DNA of 64,000 nt from Lycorma delicatula (Eukaryota > Arthropoda > Insecta > Hemiptera > Fulgoridae). Positions 29,201-42,300 of the stretch are shown one piece after another (position 1 is the stretch's first letter; every line of letters starts with the position of its first letter). A program made the translations under genes and the position numbers. Below the pieces are notes generated by a model, which was not told the DNA's origin, made no database searches, and was given only the letters and a program-made list of their open reading frames with translations. The DNA is taken from assembly GCF_047948215.1 (NCBI RefSeq), contig NC_134456.1, positions 205,824,036-205,888,035 on the forward strand, in the 5' to 3' direction.

Positions 29201-31020
29201 GACTAAATCAATCTTAGTTATATTATCCATTAATACCCACATAACTTAACAACTTCAGGTTTATGATTAAGATAACCAATGTATTTTATATATGAGATTG
29301 AAACCTCATTATAAATAAATAGATTGTTAATTTTGATCAATACAAAATAATGCATCATACTGATCAGAACACTATAAGATAAAAAATCTGATGTGGACAC
29401 CACATGACTTCCTTGTACACCTATTAAATACATATACAATTTTTTTTTTAATGAAAAGTACATAAAATTTAATTTCATTAATAACTTCTGACATTTTTAC
29501 ATTTTTTTTATTGTTATTATTGAATATTATTTATCATATTTTTTATTACAATGAGAGGTTAATTATTATTAATAAATCAATATATTTAAATTTAAAAAAA
29601 AATTAAAAAAAAGAAGATAAAGTCTTATTTGAATCTATGTGCCTTCCCCTGTAAGATCCAAATATTTCATTAATTCAAATTTTATTTGGCCATACCTCTG
29701 GAACCAATGAAAATAAGTATCACTTATGATACATCATTGAAAAACTCTCAATGAGGGCTTATTACTGCAGTTAAGAAAAAGTCCAAAATCCAATTTTTTT
29801 GGATTTTGGGCTTTTTTGGACACTTTTGGTTCAGTTGATTGCAATCAAAAGGGGAGGTGCACAACTAGAAGTTACAACAGTCCTAAATCCAAAATTTCAA
29901 CATCCTACGGCTAATCATTTTTGAGTTATGCATGATATATACATACAGACATATGTACATAGGACATGTCGAAACTAGTCAAAATGTATTCAGGAATGGT
30001 CAAAATGGATATTTCCACTGACATCTGTAAACCAAAATTTTTCACGATCACAATACTTCTTTTACTTCATACAAGTAAGAAATTATAAATACAAAAATAT
30101 ATTAAATATAATTACACAATATTGTGTATTTTGTACATTTTTTCTTAACAAAATCACTCTCTAATTTTCCTACAATCTTCTGTCTCTTTCACTATCTTTG
30201 TTACTTTCTTCTTAGATTCACTTTGAATTTCTCTTCAGTAATGAATTACACCATTCAATAATTCCAACTCACTTCTAATTTTTTAATTCCTTACTATGTA
30301 AAATAGCCAATAAAAAGCCAGCAACATAGAGTGAAACAAGAACAACATACATAAATTTGATGATAAATTAAAATCATTTATCTGGTTTCAGCTATGGCCT
30401 TTTTATCTATGTAAACTAAAAATATTAATGTATATTACTAATATTATTAATACTAATAAATACCAACAAACAGGGTGACAATAGTCAAAAATGTACATTT
30501 ACTAAGCTCCTTCAAAGAGTAATTACCAGAAAAATGTTAGAACCTGGATTTAGGTTCTCTTGCCCTTCCTTTAATCATTAGAAATAAAAGAAATATTCTA
30601 TTCCTAATATTTTCAGTTTTTTAATTTTTTTTTGGTTAGTGATTATAGTAACCTCAGAAATGGGGTGCTAAGGTCAACTATGTTTCTCTACTTATTTTAC
30701 ATGATTTTGGTCAGGGGTGACTATGGTTACATTCTTTATGTTTTAAAATGTGTATTTGCTTGAAATTTGCTTTTACGTGCATCAAATAAATTGGCAAAAG
30801 GGGTTAATTTTTTGTAAACTTATTTAATATTAAATTAAATATAAACCACCAAACATAGTAAATACAAACATTAAACTACAATATTAACTCCAAAAAGTGA
30901 TTGCCATGAGACCCCAAAATCTTCAGTTATTTAATTCTATAATCATAATAAAACATGTTTATTTATGATTTGTTAATTGGTCGAAATTGATTTTTGAAAA
31001 TTTTGAAATTTATTGTGGAC

Positions 31021-31066
<46 letters not shown>

Positions 31067-34000
31067 TTTATTAGACTACATTTCTATGGATATTATTGTT
31101 AATCTTATGGATTTATATTGATTCTGAATTACAAACTTAAAAAAAAAATTAATAACATTAATATGACAGTAAATAATAATAAAAATTAAATAATTAACAA
31201 CAATAAGAAAGAATGTATTTTTATTGCAAATTGAGAATGATGATTTTGATATTTTCAAATCGCCAACCTCAATTTTCAATAAAAATATGAACAGGTTCAA
31301 ACTTGAATCTTCCTCTTCTATTGGAGGTGACAGCATCTTTACAATGTCTTTTTGCTCCACCAAGAATGGCTCTTTGTCCTCCTTCACAAACGTTTCTTTC
31401 CCCATCCTTTTCAAAACGTTAATAACTCTTCTTTAAAAACTTATTGTTTCTTTCAAATTCACCGTCTTCAATAATCTGCCCAATAAAATACTTTTCTCAT
31501 CACTTTCCTCTGCAAACAGTATCAACATAATTAACTCTGGTAGGTCTTTCATTGACATCTCTTTAAGGTGGGTCTTTAAGGTAGGTCTTTAAGGTGACAT
31601 ATATTCCTTGTCATTCTTTTCTTCATCAACATCTTTGATCAAATCAGCAATGTCTAAACGAGAAATAAAAGTCTTGAAGAATCGGGATACTATCTAAACT
31701 GGCCTCACTAATACTTTCTGATTGTTGCTATTTATGCTTTTTGATGTTTTTTTTTTAGACTTCGTTTTATTATTGGAGCTAGTGGATGGTTCTGGTACTA
31801 TTGCATCTTCAACAGATACACTTCTTCCAGCCTGGACATTTATTATTTTCTTTCATTCTCTTCTCTGTTTTCCAGAACTTTGTTTTATTTTAAAAAAGAA
31901 AGAAGAAAATTACTATGGTATCAGTTGAATTTTCAGTAGTACTACAAGTGTAAATTACCTGTAACAAATTGTTTGGTTGATGGCAGAGGCTTCAGAACTT
32001 CAACTCTATCAAGTTGAAAAATCCTGTACTTTCTGAAACCACTGATTTTGGAACTTTCTGCTGAAGGCATGATATTGTTATTAATACGTTTAAAAGTTTT
32101 GGAAATTCAGACTTGTTTACTGTTCCTGACATTTTCATTTTGTATTCTGTCAAATTTTTTTTGCCAATGGTTTTTAATTGAAGCAAACAAGGCTACATCC
32201 AATAGTTGGCAGATGTGTGTTAAATGTGCAGGTAGACATTTTAACAAAATGTTCTTTTCAGATAAGTTTCAAGAATGCAAAATAAGAAATGTGATGAGAA
32301 GTTATCTCCAACCTTTATATCACTTTTTAATTTCTGAACATACAGAAGAATAACTGAGAAGGACCACTCTTCAAAATGGATATCTTAAACCACCTGTTTT
32401 GACTGGAGTATCTGGTACCTTTTGAGTCCCTTGCAATCCATAAATCATAAACATGCTTCACTTTTTACACAACAAAGTTTGGCAACAAGTATCCTGTTGT
32501 GGTCACAGCCACATAATGCTTGTGCAAGATCTTGAAGTGCTAAGTACCCTACCAAAATGTTTGTCCTCTCTTGGCAAATGCTTTTACCCTGCCAGAATCT
32601 TCTGACAAATTAGTTTCATCAAAATTTATGATATTTTCTCCAGAAATATCTTTCTTATCTATATCTAAACAATCAAAATAAGAATTAAAAATATATTACA
32701 TCTACTCGTGCAGAACTTGGATTTATATTTTGAACAATCATAGTTGACAATTATCTTTACATCGATCCACTTAGCCCACTTGACACCTGGTGTCACATCA
32801 TCAGTAAATTTTTAAATATACAGTACCAAAAACCATTATCAAAAATCGCAATTCTTGGAGAGTCATAGATAATCCCCATTCAGATAACATTAACAAATAC
32901 TTTACCAGACACTCTTCAGTTTCATTATTAAATGCAGTTTGACCACTCAGTTCCTTCAGGTCCACCACTTTGATACAGATTCATAAAGCTTCCCTTTTCA
33001 CTCTTATTTAAAAGGTGCTTGTCTTATAGTCATCCCTCTTTTTACTTCCACCATCTTGTCCTCTATTAGAGTCTTTGTACCGACAAAAAATCACCTTTTC
33101 TATAATAATTTTATGGCATTTTATCTTAAAAAAGAAAAATATGGGTAAGCACAAAGAAGGTGACTTTGATCTCTAATAGTCAATGACTGTTCTCCAAAGA
33201 AAGTGGAAATTTTCATTTATTACACATTCATGCAATTTACTTTAAAATTAAGATAAGAGATTGAAAACTTACCAGAATTGAACAGAAATATATTCTTGAG
33301 CAAACTTGTAACTTCACAACCTTCAACAATGAAGTTTACCCACTGATATTCAGCAAGTTATGCAAACTTAAAACAAACTTTTTAAAAAGTTGAAAATAAA
33401 TATCAGCTGTTGCAAATGTTTATTCAATAATAATAATAATTTTCTAAATATTCTGTGATTTTATACATAATTTAAATGCAATAATAATGACTATAAAATA
33501 TTTTAATGATTTTTTTCAGTGGAGGGAATTGGTACTTTTTCTGGTGTTGTGATCAGAGTCACCCCGCGACCATTGTTACCCCATCTGACTATATCATAAA
33601 TGTTAAAAAAAACAATAACTGATTTCTAAATTGTAAAAATATATAGTGCTCTTAACAAGATAGCATGGCCATGGCTTCAACAGATCAATTTCTGAATATA
33701 ACTTTTTTAAAGATTATAATTTTTTAATATTACTTACATCATGTATTGGTTTCGCAGCATTTAGTAGCTGTTGCCACACAACTTTTACCAATCTATGTAG
33801 ATTATATTTACAACCAGTAATTAGACCATATGATTCACAAGGAGGAAATGCAATACTTTTAAATTGTTCATCACCAGGTACAGTAACAATAGAGGGACTC
33901 CGTGCAAGAAAAACGAATAATCTTTCTGACTTAGAACTTAACATGAGCTTTTTCATTTTAAAAATTACTTCTTCCAGCCGTTTTCCAACCCAAGCAACTT

Positions 34001-37000
34001 TAACATATAACTTCAGAGACTTTATGTGATGCACCACAAAACCTGTTTCATCTGTGAACAAATTAAATAATATACATTAGTCTTCAATAATTCAAGTACT
34101 ACTCCAACAGATGTCTGTTGAGCTACCAATGAAGAAAAAACAAAGCTCAATAAACAATTAAGTAAAACGTTTGAAAATTTTACACCTTATGACACCTAAT
34201 TATTGATTACACCTACTATTGATTACACTTAATACTGCGACTATGACTACTGATTACACCTGATGCCAAAATTCTAATAAAAATTCCAACATTCTAATAA
34301 AAATAGTTTTTGGAACCAAACAATTTCAAGGATACATTCACTGTATTTCAGCTTGAGAATTTTTCATGAAACTTGGACATTTATCAGATGTAGTTAATTT
34401 TTGTAAAATTTGACTAACTCTATCCTATTAAAGATTTAAGGAACAAATGTGAATCCCTTTGCTTCTTATGTTTGAATGGTGGATGATAAAATTTGATCAG
34501 CACAGTACAATATCATAAAATAAAGATAATACTTGTGTCAACTCTGATACCTGAAATGTAATATTGATATTTTTATGCTACATTTTGTTTGAATCATAAA
34601 CATAAATTGAAAATATAAAAACAATAAGTAAAAATAAATTATAAATTGAAAAAAAATAAATAAAGACTTTAATTAACTTCCTTAATTAACTTTAACGTCT
34701 TTAATTAACTTTAATTAATTTCCTTTAGTTTCTAACTACACACAAATTCACTGTTTGTCTCAGCATTTAATTTAAAAGTCATTCAATAATAAAAATCATT
34801 GTTGCCATTAGAAATATTGACTGTAAATGCCTGTACCTCTTTAAATAACAGATTATGCACGTTTTGTAATTTTTAGGACAGTTATCTTAATAAAGAGCAT
34901 ATGAAAATTAAATTTTACTAAATCATAAAACTTTTATTAAAGTAGATCAAAAGATGCATTAAGCTTAGAACGATCAGGATGATAAATATTTAGAACATAA
35001 CAGTAACAATATTTAGCAACAAAAATTCTAATAATACAATTTCTTGTAAATCGTTTTATTATTAAAACAATAATAATATTATTGTAATATTATTATTCAT
35101 ATCAATTAAAACATGTCATCATTTTACTTAGATGAAAATAAAGAAAATAGCAAGTTCAGTTATGTTAGCACCGTTTCTTAACTTTGAATTACAAAAGTTT
35201 TAAATAACTGATCTGTTTTTTTCTTTGCAGCAGTATCAAGCTATTTGACAGAAAATTTTTTTTACTAAATAATAGTTTCCACTAATAAGTTCAGTACAAG
35301 GCCTGAAATGTATGAAGAACTATTACTCATTTGAAGGGTAAATTTTGATAATTTTATTCTGAATCTCATTATCCTAAATCTATAACTTGTTTTAATAAAT
35401 TAATTTTTTTTCACTTTGTGAACTACTTTATAATTTCATTATAACATGAGCATTATAGAAATAGGCTTTGTCAAATGGAAATAATTTTTTTTTTTTGGTG
35501 GGGGCAAAAAACATTTTTATGTTATCGTCTGGAAAACAAAAGTATAAAATATAAAATCAAACAACAAAAATTATAACAGATAAAAACTTAAAAAAAAAAT
35601 ATTTAAAAAACACAACTATATGTATATATATAAGTAAAATAAAAATAAAATAATTTTAAAGAACTTCAAGAGGAGTGTAAAAGGCTCCTTCTCGGATAAC
35701 AGCAAAAAATAAAAATTTATAATGAAATTCATAACACTAAAAAGAAAATAACACCATTAAAAAGTAACTAAAATACTAACACTTCAAATAAATAAAAACA
35801 CCTGGTCTAAAATTTCTTTATCATTGCCCAGGATTCGACAAATGTTCCTGTGCAATTTAAATTTACAATGCAAGTCCGCATAATGCATGCAATTCACAAG
35901 GATGTGGCACACAGTCAACAGGCAGTTGCATTGTGGTTGCATACTGGAGCAGCAGTTGCATACTCATGCATTTACTGCTGACATCAAATACCCATGAGTA
36001 GCTCTCGTATGTCCTATCCACAATCGACACAGGACCACTTCCTTACAATGAATTTTTCTGTATGAAGAGTCCCATGACAACACAGAATCTTTAATGTGCC
36101 AGAGTTTTTATCTACTGCAACCGTCCAATCATCTTACCACTTTGCTCGAAGTGATTTTACATAGTTAATAAAATCAGATATAGCAACACGCTAGTGAAGT
36201 ATGGTTGACTACATGCATCTTTAGCAGCAGAATCTGTACATTCATTACCCGGAATCTCCACATGGCTGGGCATCCAGCAGGAATTCACTTGTGTGTTGCG
36301 ATGATTCAACTTGGCGATTGCATTGTAGAGTTCGGTGACAATAGGATGTCTGGAATAAAGATTTTCTAAAGCTTGGAGACACTACACAAGTCACTACAAA
36401 TAAGGATATGAAGGTTAATGATATTCAAAGCCTTATTTATAACACATAGTTCAGCAGTAAAGACACTTGTAATATCAGGTAGACCAAACATATAGGTCTG
36501 TAATTAACAATAAATGCGCATCTGATGGAATTGTTCTGTTTTGATCCATCTGTGTATGCTACTGCATCTGGGTTTGTCTTGCAGAGAATATGGTAAAACA
36601 TTTGCTGAAAGAAAATAGGTGGTGTTGATTCTTTATCGTATATCATGAGGTCAAACATAAAATTTATAAGGTTGGTTCTTCAAAGAGGATATGAACACAG
36701 ATAAATTGGAAAAATAGAAGATGCATCGAAACATTTATAAGGTGCAGTAAACGTCTGGTAAGAATGCCTACAGGTGCAGTGTAAGGTGGGGATAGTCCTC
36801 ATACCTTCCAAAATAAGGATTTCCAAGGACTGTATCAAAAACCGGGTGATTTGGCTATCCTTTGAGATGGGCAAAATAAGATGCTAAAAGCTGCTCCCAT
36901 CTATCTCAAAGTGATGGCTCACTGCAGTCAACAAGTAAGCTTACAACAGGGTTTGATCTAAAGGTACCTGTGGCAAGCTGAAGGAAAGCATGATGTACAA

Positions 37001-39280
37001 CATCCAGCATTTTAAGCACAGTATGACGTGCGAAGAGTAGGCGACACAACCACAATCTAAATGGGAACGAACTAAGGAATAATAACAACATATCGTACAT
37101 GACCAATCGGCTCCCCAATTGGTGTTGATAAGGACTCGCAGCATATCTAAAAGTTTGGAACATTTTGTTCTTAATTCTTATATGTGTTTGACCCAAGTAC
37201 GGAGGCTATCAAAAAATAAACCTAAAACCCTGATATCGAAAGAGATAGTAATTAGCTCTCCATTAAAAATTAACTTGTGGAATGGAAGGGTCCTGGTCCT
37301 GCAACCAAGAAAAGACTACACATTTTGTTATGTTTATCGCATCTAATTCAATGAACTTCCAATGTATAAAAATTTCCTGAGCATGAAATTCTTAACCTTA
37401 CATTCTTAACTATATGCTTTATAATTTGATTCTTCTTTGACCAAGTCTGACAAATGCAGCAACCCAAGTATACACCCTTTCATATAGATAAAAGAGTGTT
37501 AAGATAATACATAAAAAAACATGGTCTTGTGTTGGTAACTAACAAAAGAATTATTCAATTTAAATTTAGCTGGCTCACAAATCTATTTCATAATTATTAA
37601 TGTAATATATTAAATCCTTTAGAAGTATTTAATAGTAACCATAATTTACATCTGGCAGATTTTCACTGATTTGTTAACAAATGATTCACATTTTCATAAT
37701 AAATGATGGATTAAAAATTTTTTTTTTAAATTAACAAACATCACCTTCTACTTTAATAGAACTGTTTTAGTTACATTTAAAAAATACATATTTTGTAATT
37801 TAATTCTTCATTCTAAATTCAAATATATCATATTTCCAAATATTTTTTGTACTCTTGTTTACAAGTAATATTTCTAGAAAAATAACAATATCAACATTTT
37901 TTGTACGTTAAAACCAATATTTTTTTCATACTGACATCATTTAACGCAACCAATTCAGCATGCATCACCTATTAAGAATTTTTCTTTAACTGTTATACTG
38001 ACCTTAATTCCTTTATAGTGGCCTAACAGCATATTTTTTCTTGCTTAAGCTAATGAAGGAGGAAGAAAAAAAGGTTGTTGTTAATTGTGATGCTTATTAA
38101 GAGTTTAGCAGGCCAGTTAGTAGTGAGTGGGGTTAATCACAAGTTTGTGTGATGCCAAGAAAAAAATAATTTTATCATGTAGTATAAAATTAAAACAGTC
38201 TGCTTTATGAAACAAAATGGAAATTAAGCAGCTAAAAGAATTTGGTGTCAATGAAGCAATGTTCGTTCCTGGTGAAATCAAAAAGAGATGAGCAAAATAA
38301 AAAACAATATAAAGGTGTTTCACAGTCTTCAGCTTAAAAGTAAGGAAACAGTACCCTCAAAGAGGAATAACCAAGACAACATCAAATCACATCTCTGCTT
38401 TAACATATGAAATGTTGAGATCACAAATTCATAAGATTGATTAGTCACAAGTCTCTTCCCTATATTTTAAGATGGGTCAGCTAGTTAAAAATATTCAAAC
38501 AGCTACTTAAGATCAGTCAGCAGGTTTCTCTACATAAAAATATGGTATTTCAAAAGATGCCTGGACATTTTACATATCAGACTGTCTCTTTCAAAAATGT
38601 ATTTTACAAGGCACGAAAAACAATCATATTTGCTTTGTGAAATAAAGAATAAGATCTATGTGTTTTGTCATCACCCAAATAACATTAATATGGAAAAGAA
38701 ATTGTTCAATGAGTTCTCATTTCAATAATTGACTACAAGCAGTAACAGTACAAAAACATTACCTGTGATTGATGATGTATGAATTTTTACCAATCATGAC
38801 TTTTTAAAAAAGATCCCGCCTAAAAACTTGATGTCCATCAAGCATTTAAGTATAAGTACAAGAAAAAAGGTGGATGGATGAGTGAGTAAATTTTTACGTG
38901 TTAGTATACAAAATGTATCAGATCAGAAAAATACTAACAAGTTTAAAAAAAAAGTTTCTGTTACAAAGAGAGCTGAAGCAGAGACAATAGGTTTTTTGTT
39001 AATAAGTAAAACTTTTGGAAGATTTAAATATTTTATGAACTTTTATAAATTTAAGGTTTTTTTACATTAAATTTATATTGAACCAAATAAAAGTTCTACA
39101 GCACTCTCTTTTTTCCCACGTAATAAATTGATTAAGAAATAACAAATTAACACATAACACATAAACACATAACAAATTGATTACAATGCTTAAAATTTTA
39201 GTTCACCTCAGTATTGTTATATTCATTTCCGACTGGATAAGACAATCTTTTTTTTTTTGTAAACTGTCTAATAACATAAC

Positions 39281-39344
<64 letters not shown>

Positions 39345-42300
39345 CAAGTATACATGAAGTTAAACAGAAAAAATAAATTAGACTTATCAAGACTTCCGTC
39401 AGGGAGTTGAATGAATCTCCACCAAAAAACAAGAGTGAAAAACATTATAAAACAACAAACAGGCGTTATTCACAGTTAATTGTACAGCCTCTTATGAAAG
39501 GTTGCAACTTTTCATTCACTATGAAAACATACACTAACATGAAAACCGGAAATATTGCTTGTTATGCATTTTTATTTATATAAAAGCTATTTTCACTATC
39601 AAATATTTATTAATTGACACATTTTACATGTTTTTAATATTTTTCAACAAGCAAAATGAATCCGCCATTTTTATTCTTCTGCAACAGCAAGCCAACTTAC
39701 AATGGTTTTATAAATAATAAATTATGTTTTATCTATATTTAATCAAATGGTACAAACTACAATTACTTGTTTTACTCTTTTCTCATTCAAAAAAATTGTA
39801 AACTCCATTTTTCTGTGTATATTTAATCAGATGGCACAATTAATCAGGATTCAGAAAATACTAGGATGTACCAAAAGGTTATTATGAAAAAAATTTTTAA
39901 TAAATTATAAATATAATAAAATATGAATTGGAGATAATTAAAAAAAAATTAAATATAAAAAATAAAAATAATATAAAATTAAAATATATATATATATATA
40001 TTAATTAAATGTAAAATGAAATATAATTAATATTAAATTAGAATTAATGAAAAATTATTAATTACGAACAATAATAATAGATTGAATTTAATAATAAATG
40101 TCTTTTTTTGTATTATTTTGGTGAAGGGTAAACAGTAAAATTACAGTTGAATTACAATAAGCTGGTCTATGATAAGATAATTATTAGTTGAATGGAAATA
40201 ATACACATATGATATTTATTATCAGTAAATAATAAAAATTAATAAACAATACACATATATGAAATAAGTGTTTCTAGCTGGGAAAATTGACAACTAGAAT
40301 CTAAAGATAAAATGGTTCATTTGTTTTTTATTTATTTTGTCTTCACATAAATCATGATGAAAGTGATGAAAGATATAACCAAAATACTGATATCAAAACC
40401 ATCAAAAAAACAATTTCATTGTAAAGTATTTATGAATACTTTAGGTGATTTATTAACACTTTTACAATGAAATTGTTTTTTTGATGGTTATGTAAGATGA
40501 ATACAAAATATCTCAAAAAAAGATGCAATCCTTTATTATTTAATAAACAAAATATTGATCAAAAAAGTTATTTAGACCATCAGCAACAAATGAATGTAAA
40601 AACCTCAATATGCAAAAAGAAATTAATTGAAAATGCAGATTATATTAACTAATATATGATCTTTGCAAATTTTTATAGGTAATCATCTATGTATGACTTC
40701 TTCAATAAAAGAAACAAGCTTAATTTCTAAAAGAGCTTATAAAATAAGTAATAGATAATTTACATAAACTGTTAGAGAGAGAATTGAATGGTTGATATCA
40801 ATCACTCAAATTACCGCAAAATTGGCGACAATGGTATTCGTGTTCATAGTACCTTCAATTCTCTCATGTCCTCAGGATGGATCTAAGGGAATAATAAATT
40901 CACTTGCTTGCCAAACCAGCTTTGAAACCACTAGCGTAGCATGGCTTATAAAGATTGCACACAAATAATACAAAGAGCTATCCCCCTGAAAAAAATCTAC
41001 TATAATTATATTTATAATTATAGTTATTTATTATTTATTATTATGTTTATAATTATATTTTTTAGGGTTTTCCCCAAGAAAATTTATAATGAAGAAGAAA
41101 GCACAGATAAGAAAAAACTATAACACACAGTAAAAAAAATAACAGAGGTAACAAAAATGAACATGGAAAATAAACAAAATATTTAAATAATCTAATAACT
41201 ATAACACAATTTTAAAACAAACCAGGATTTCCAGAGATTAATAAGGCACACGCATTATTGTGCTCACATAATGGTGGAGTAAATAATCCTTCAGAACAGT
41301 TACTAATGTCTGATGATGATGAACAATTAAAACTGTCAACAAAGAAAAACAAAATATAAGTATTGTAAGTATGAAAATTATATACACACATTCATCAGAA
41401 ACTAATATATAAGATGAAAACTTAAAAAAAAAACCATACCATATTCAAAAACTTCTATCACCGAGTTATACACGAGTTATTTCCATTCATGAGTTATACA
41501 GGCAATAAAATAAGAGGAAACTAAGCAGGCAAATTCTAAGTAAAAACATGCATAAAAGCATAATTTAGCACAATGCCCAAGTCCTTTATATGATATATTT
41601 AATACAGAACTACATCAAATCAGCAAATTACTTATACTTAGGTATATTCATGTTCATGGACACCACAAGAATGGCTAATCCAATTTTAACAAAAATTGTA
41701 GGATAAATTTACTAGAATCAACTTTGATTACAATCTAGGTATGGTTTTAATTTGAGATATTATTGAGACTGTTACCCATTTTTAAAGAAAAAAAATATGT
41801 TTTCATTTACTAGTTAAGAATTCATTTTACCAGAAAAATTAGGGTTTTCCTTCATTTTTGTCTTAATTAGATCTTTTTATCTGCTGTAAGTTTCATCTTT
41901 CTTTGATTTAAACTTATCAAACTATTGCTCTACAAACTTATGCTCCTCCTTTAAAGGAGGAGCATAAGCAGATCGAACAATTACAGAGTATGTTTCTAAA
42001 GAGAAACATACTCTGTAATTGTTTTTTCAGCCTTTCTTCTTCAATGACCAACAAGCTGATACCATTCCTTGGAATATGATACACTTTGTGGTTCAAGTAA
42101 TTTATTTACCTTTAACTAGCTTTTATTTCTTAGGAAGGTGACCAAAATAAGATATCAACATAGAATCTCATTAAACTTAATAACAATTAATATTATTAAT
42201 CAATACAATATAAAATTTCAGTAATCACATGTTTAAATACCATTTGCTAAGTTCCTAATAATTCTTTAATTCAAGGTGGATGAAATTAAATACCTTTTAT

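Noticed and set aside
38117..38530. Pogo or jerky-type transposase N-terminus in intron 5
   Set aside because: Only a faint resemblance across several frames, with no catalytic block or terminal repeats.
39177..39445. Opposite-strand open frames with long Ile-Tyr runs
   Set aside because: They are translations of the TA microsatellite at 39282-39342 and carry no protein signal.
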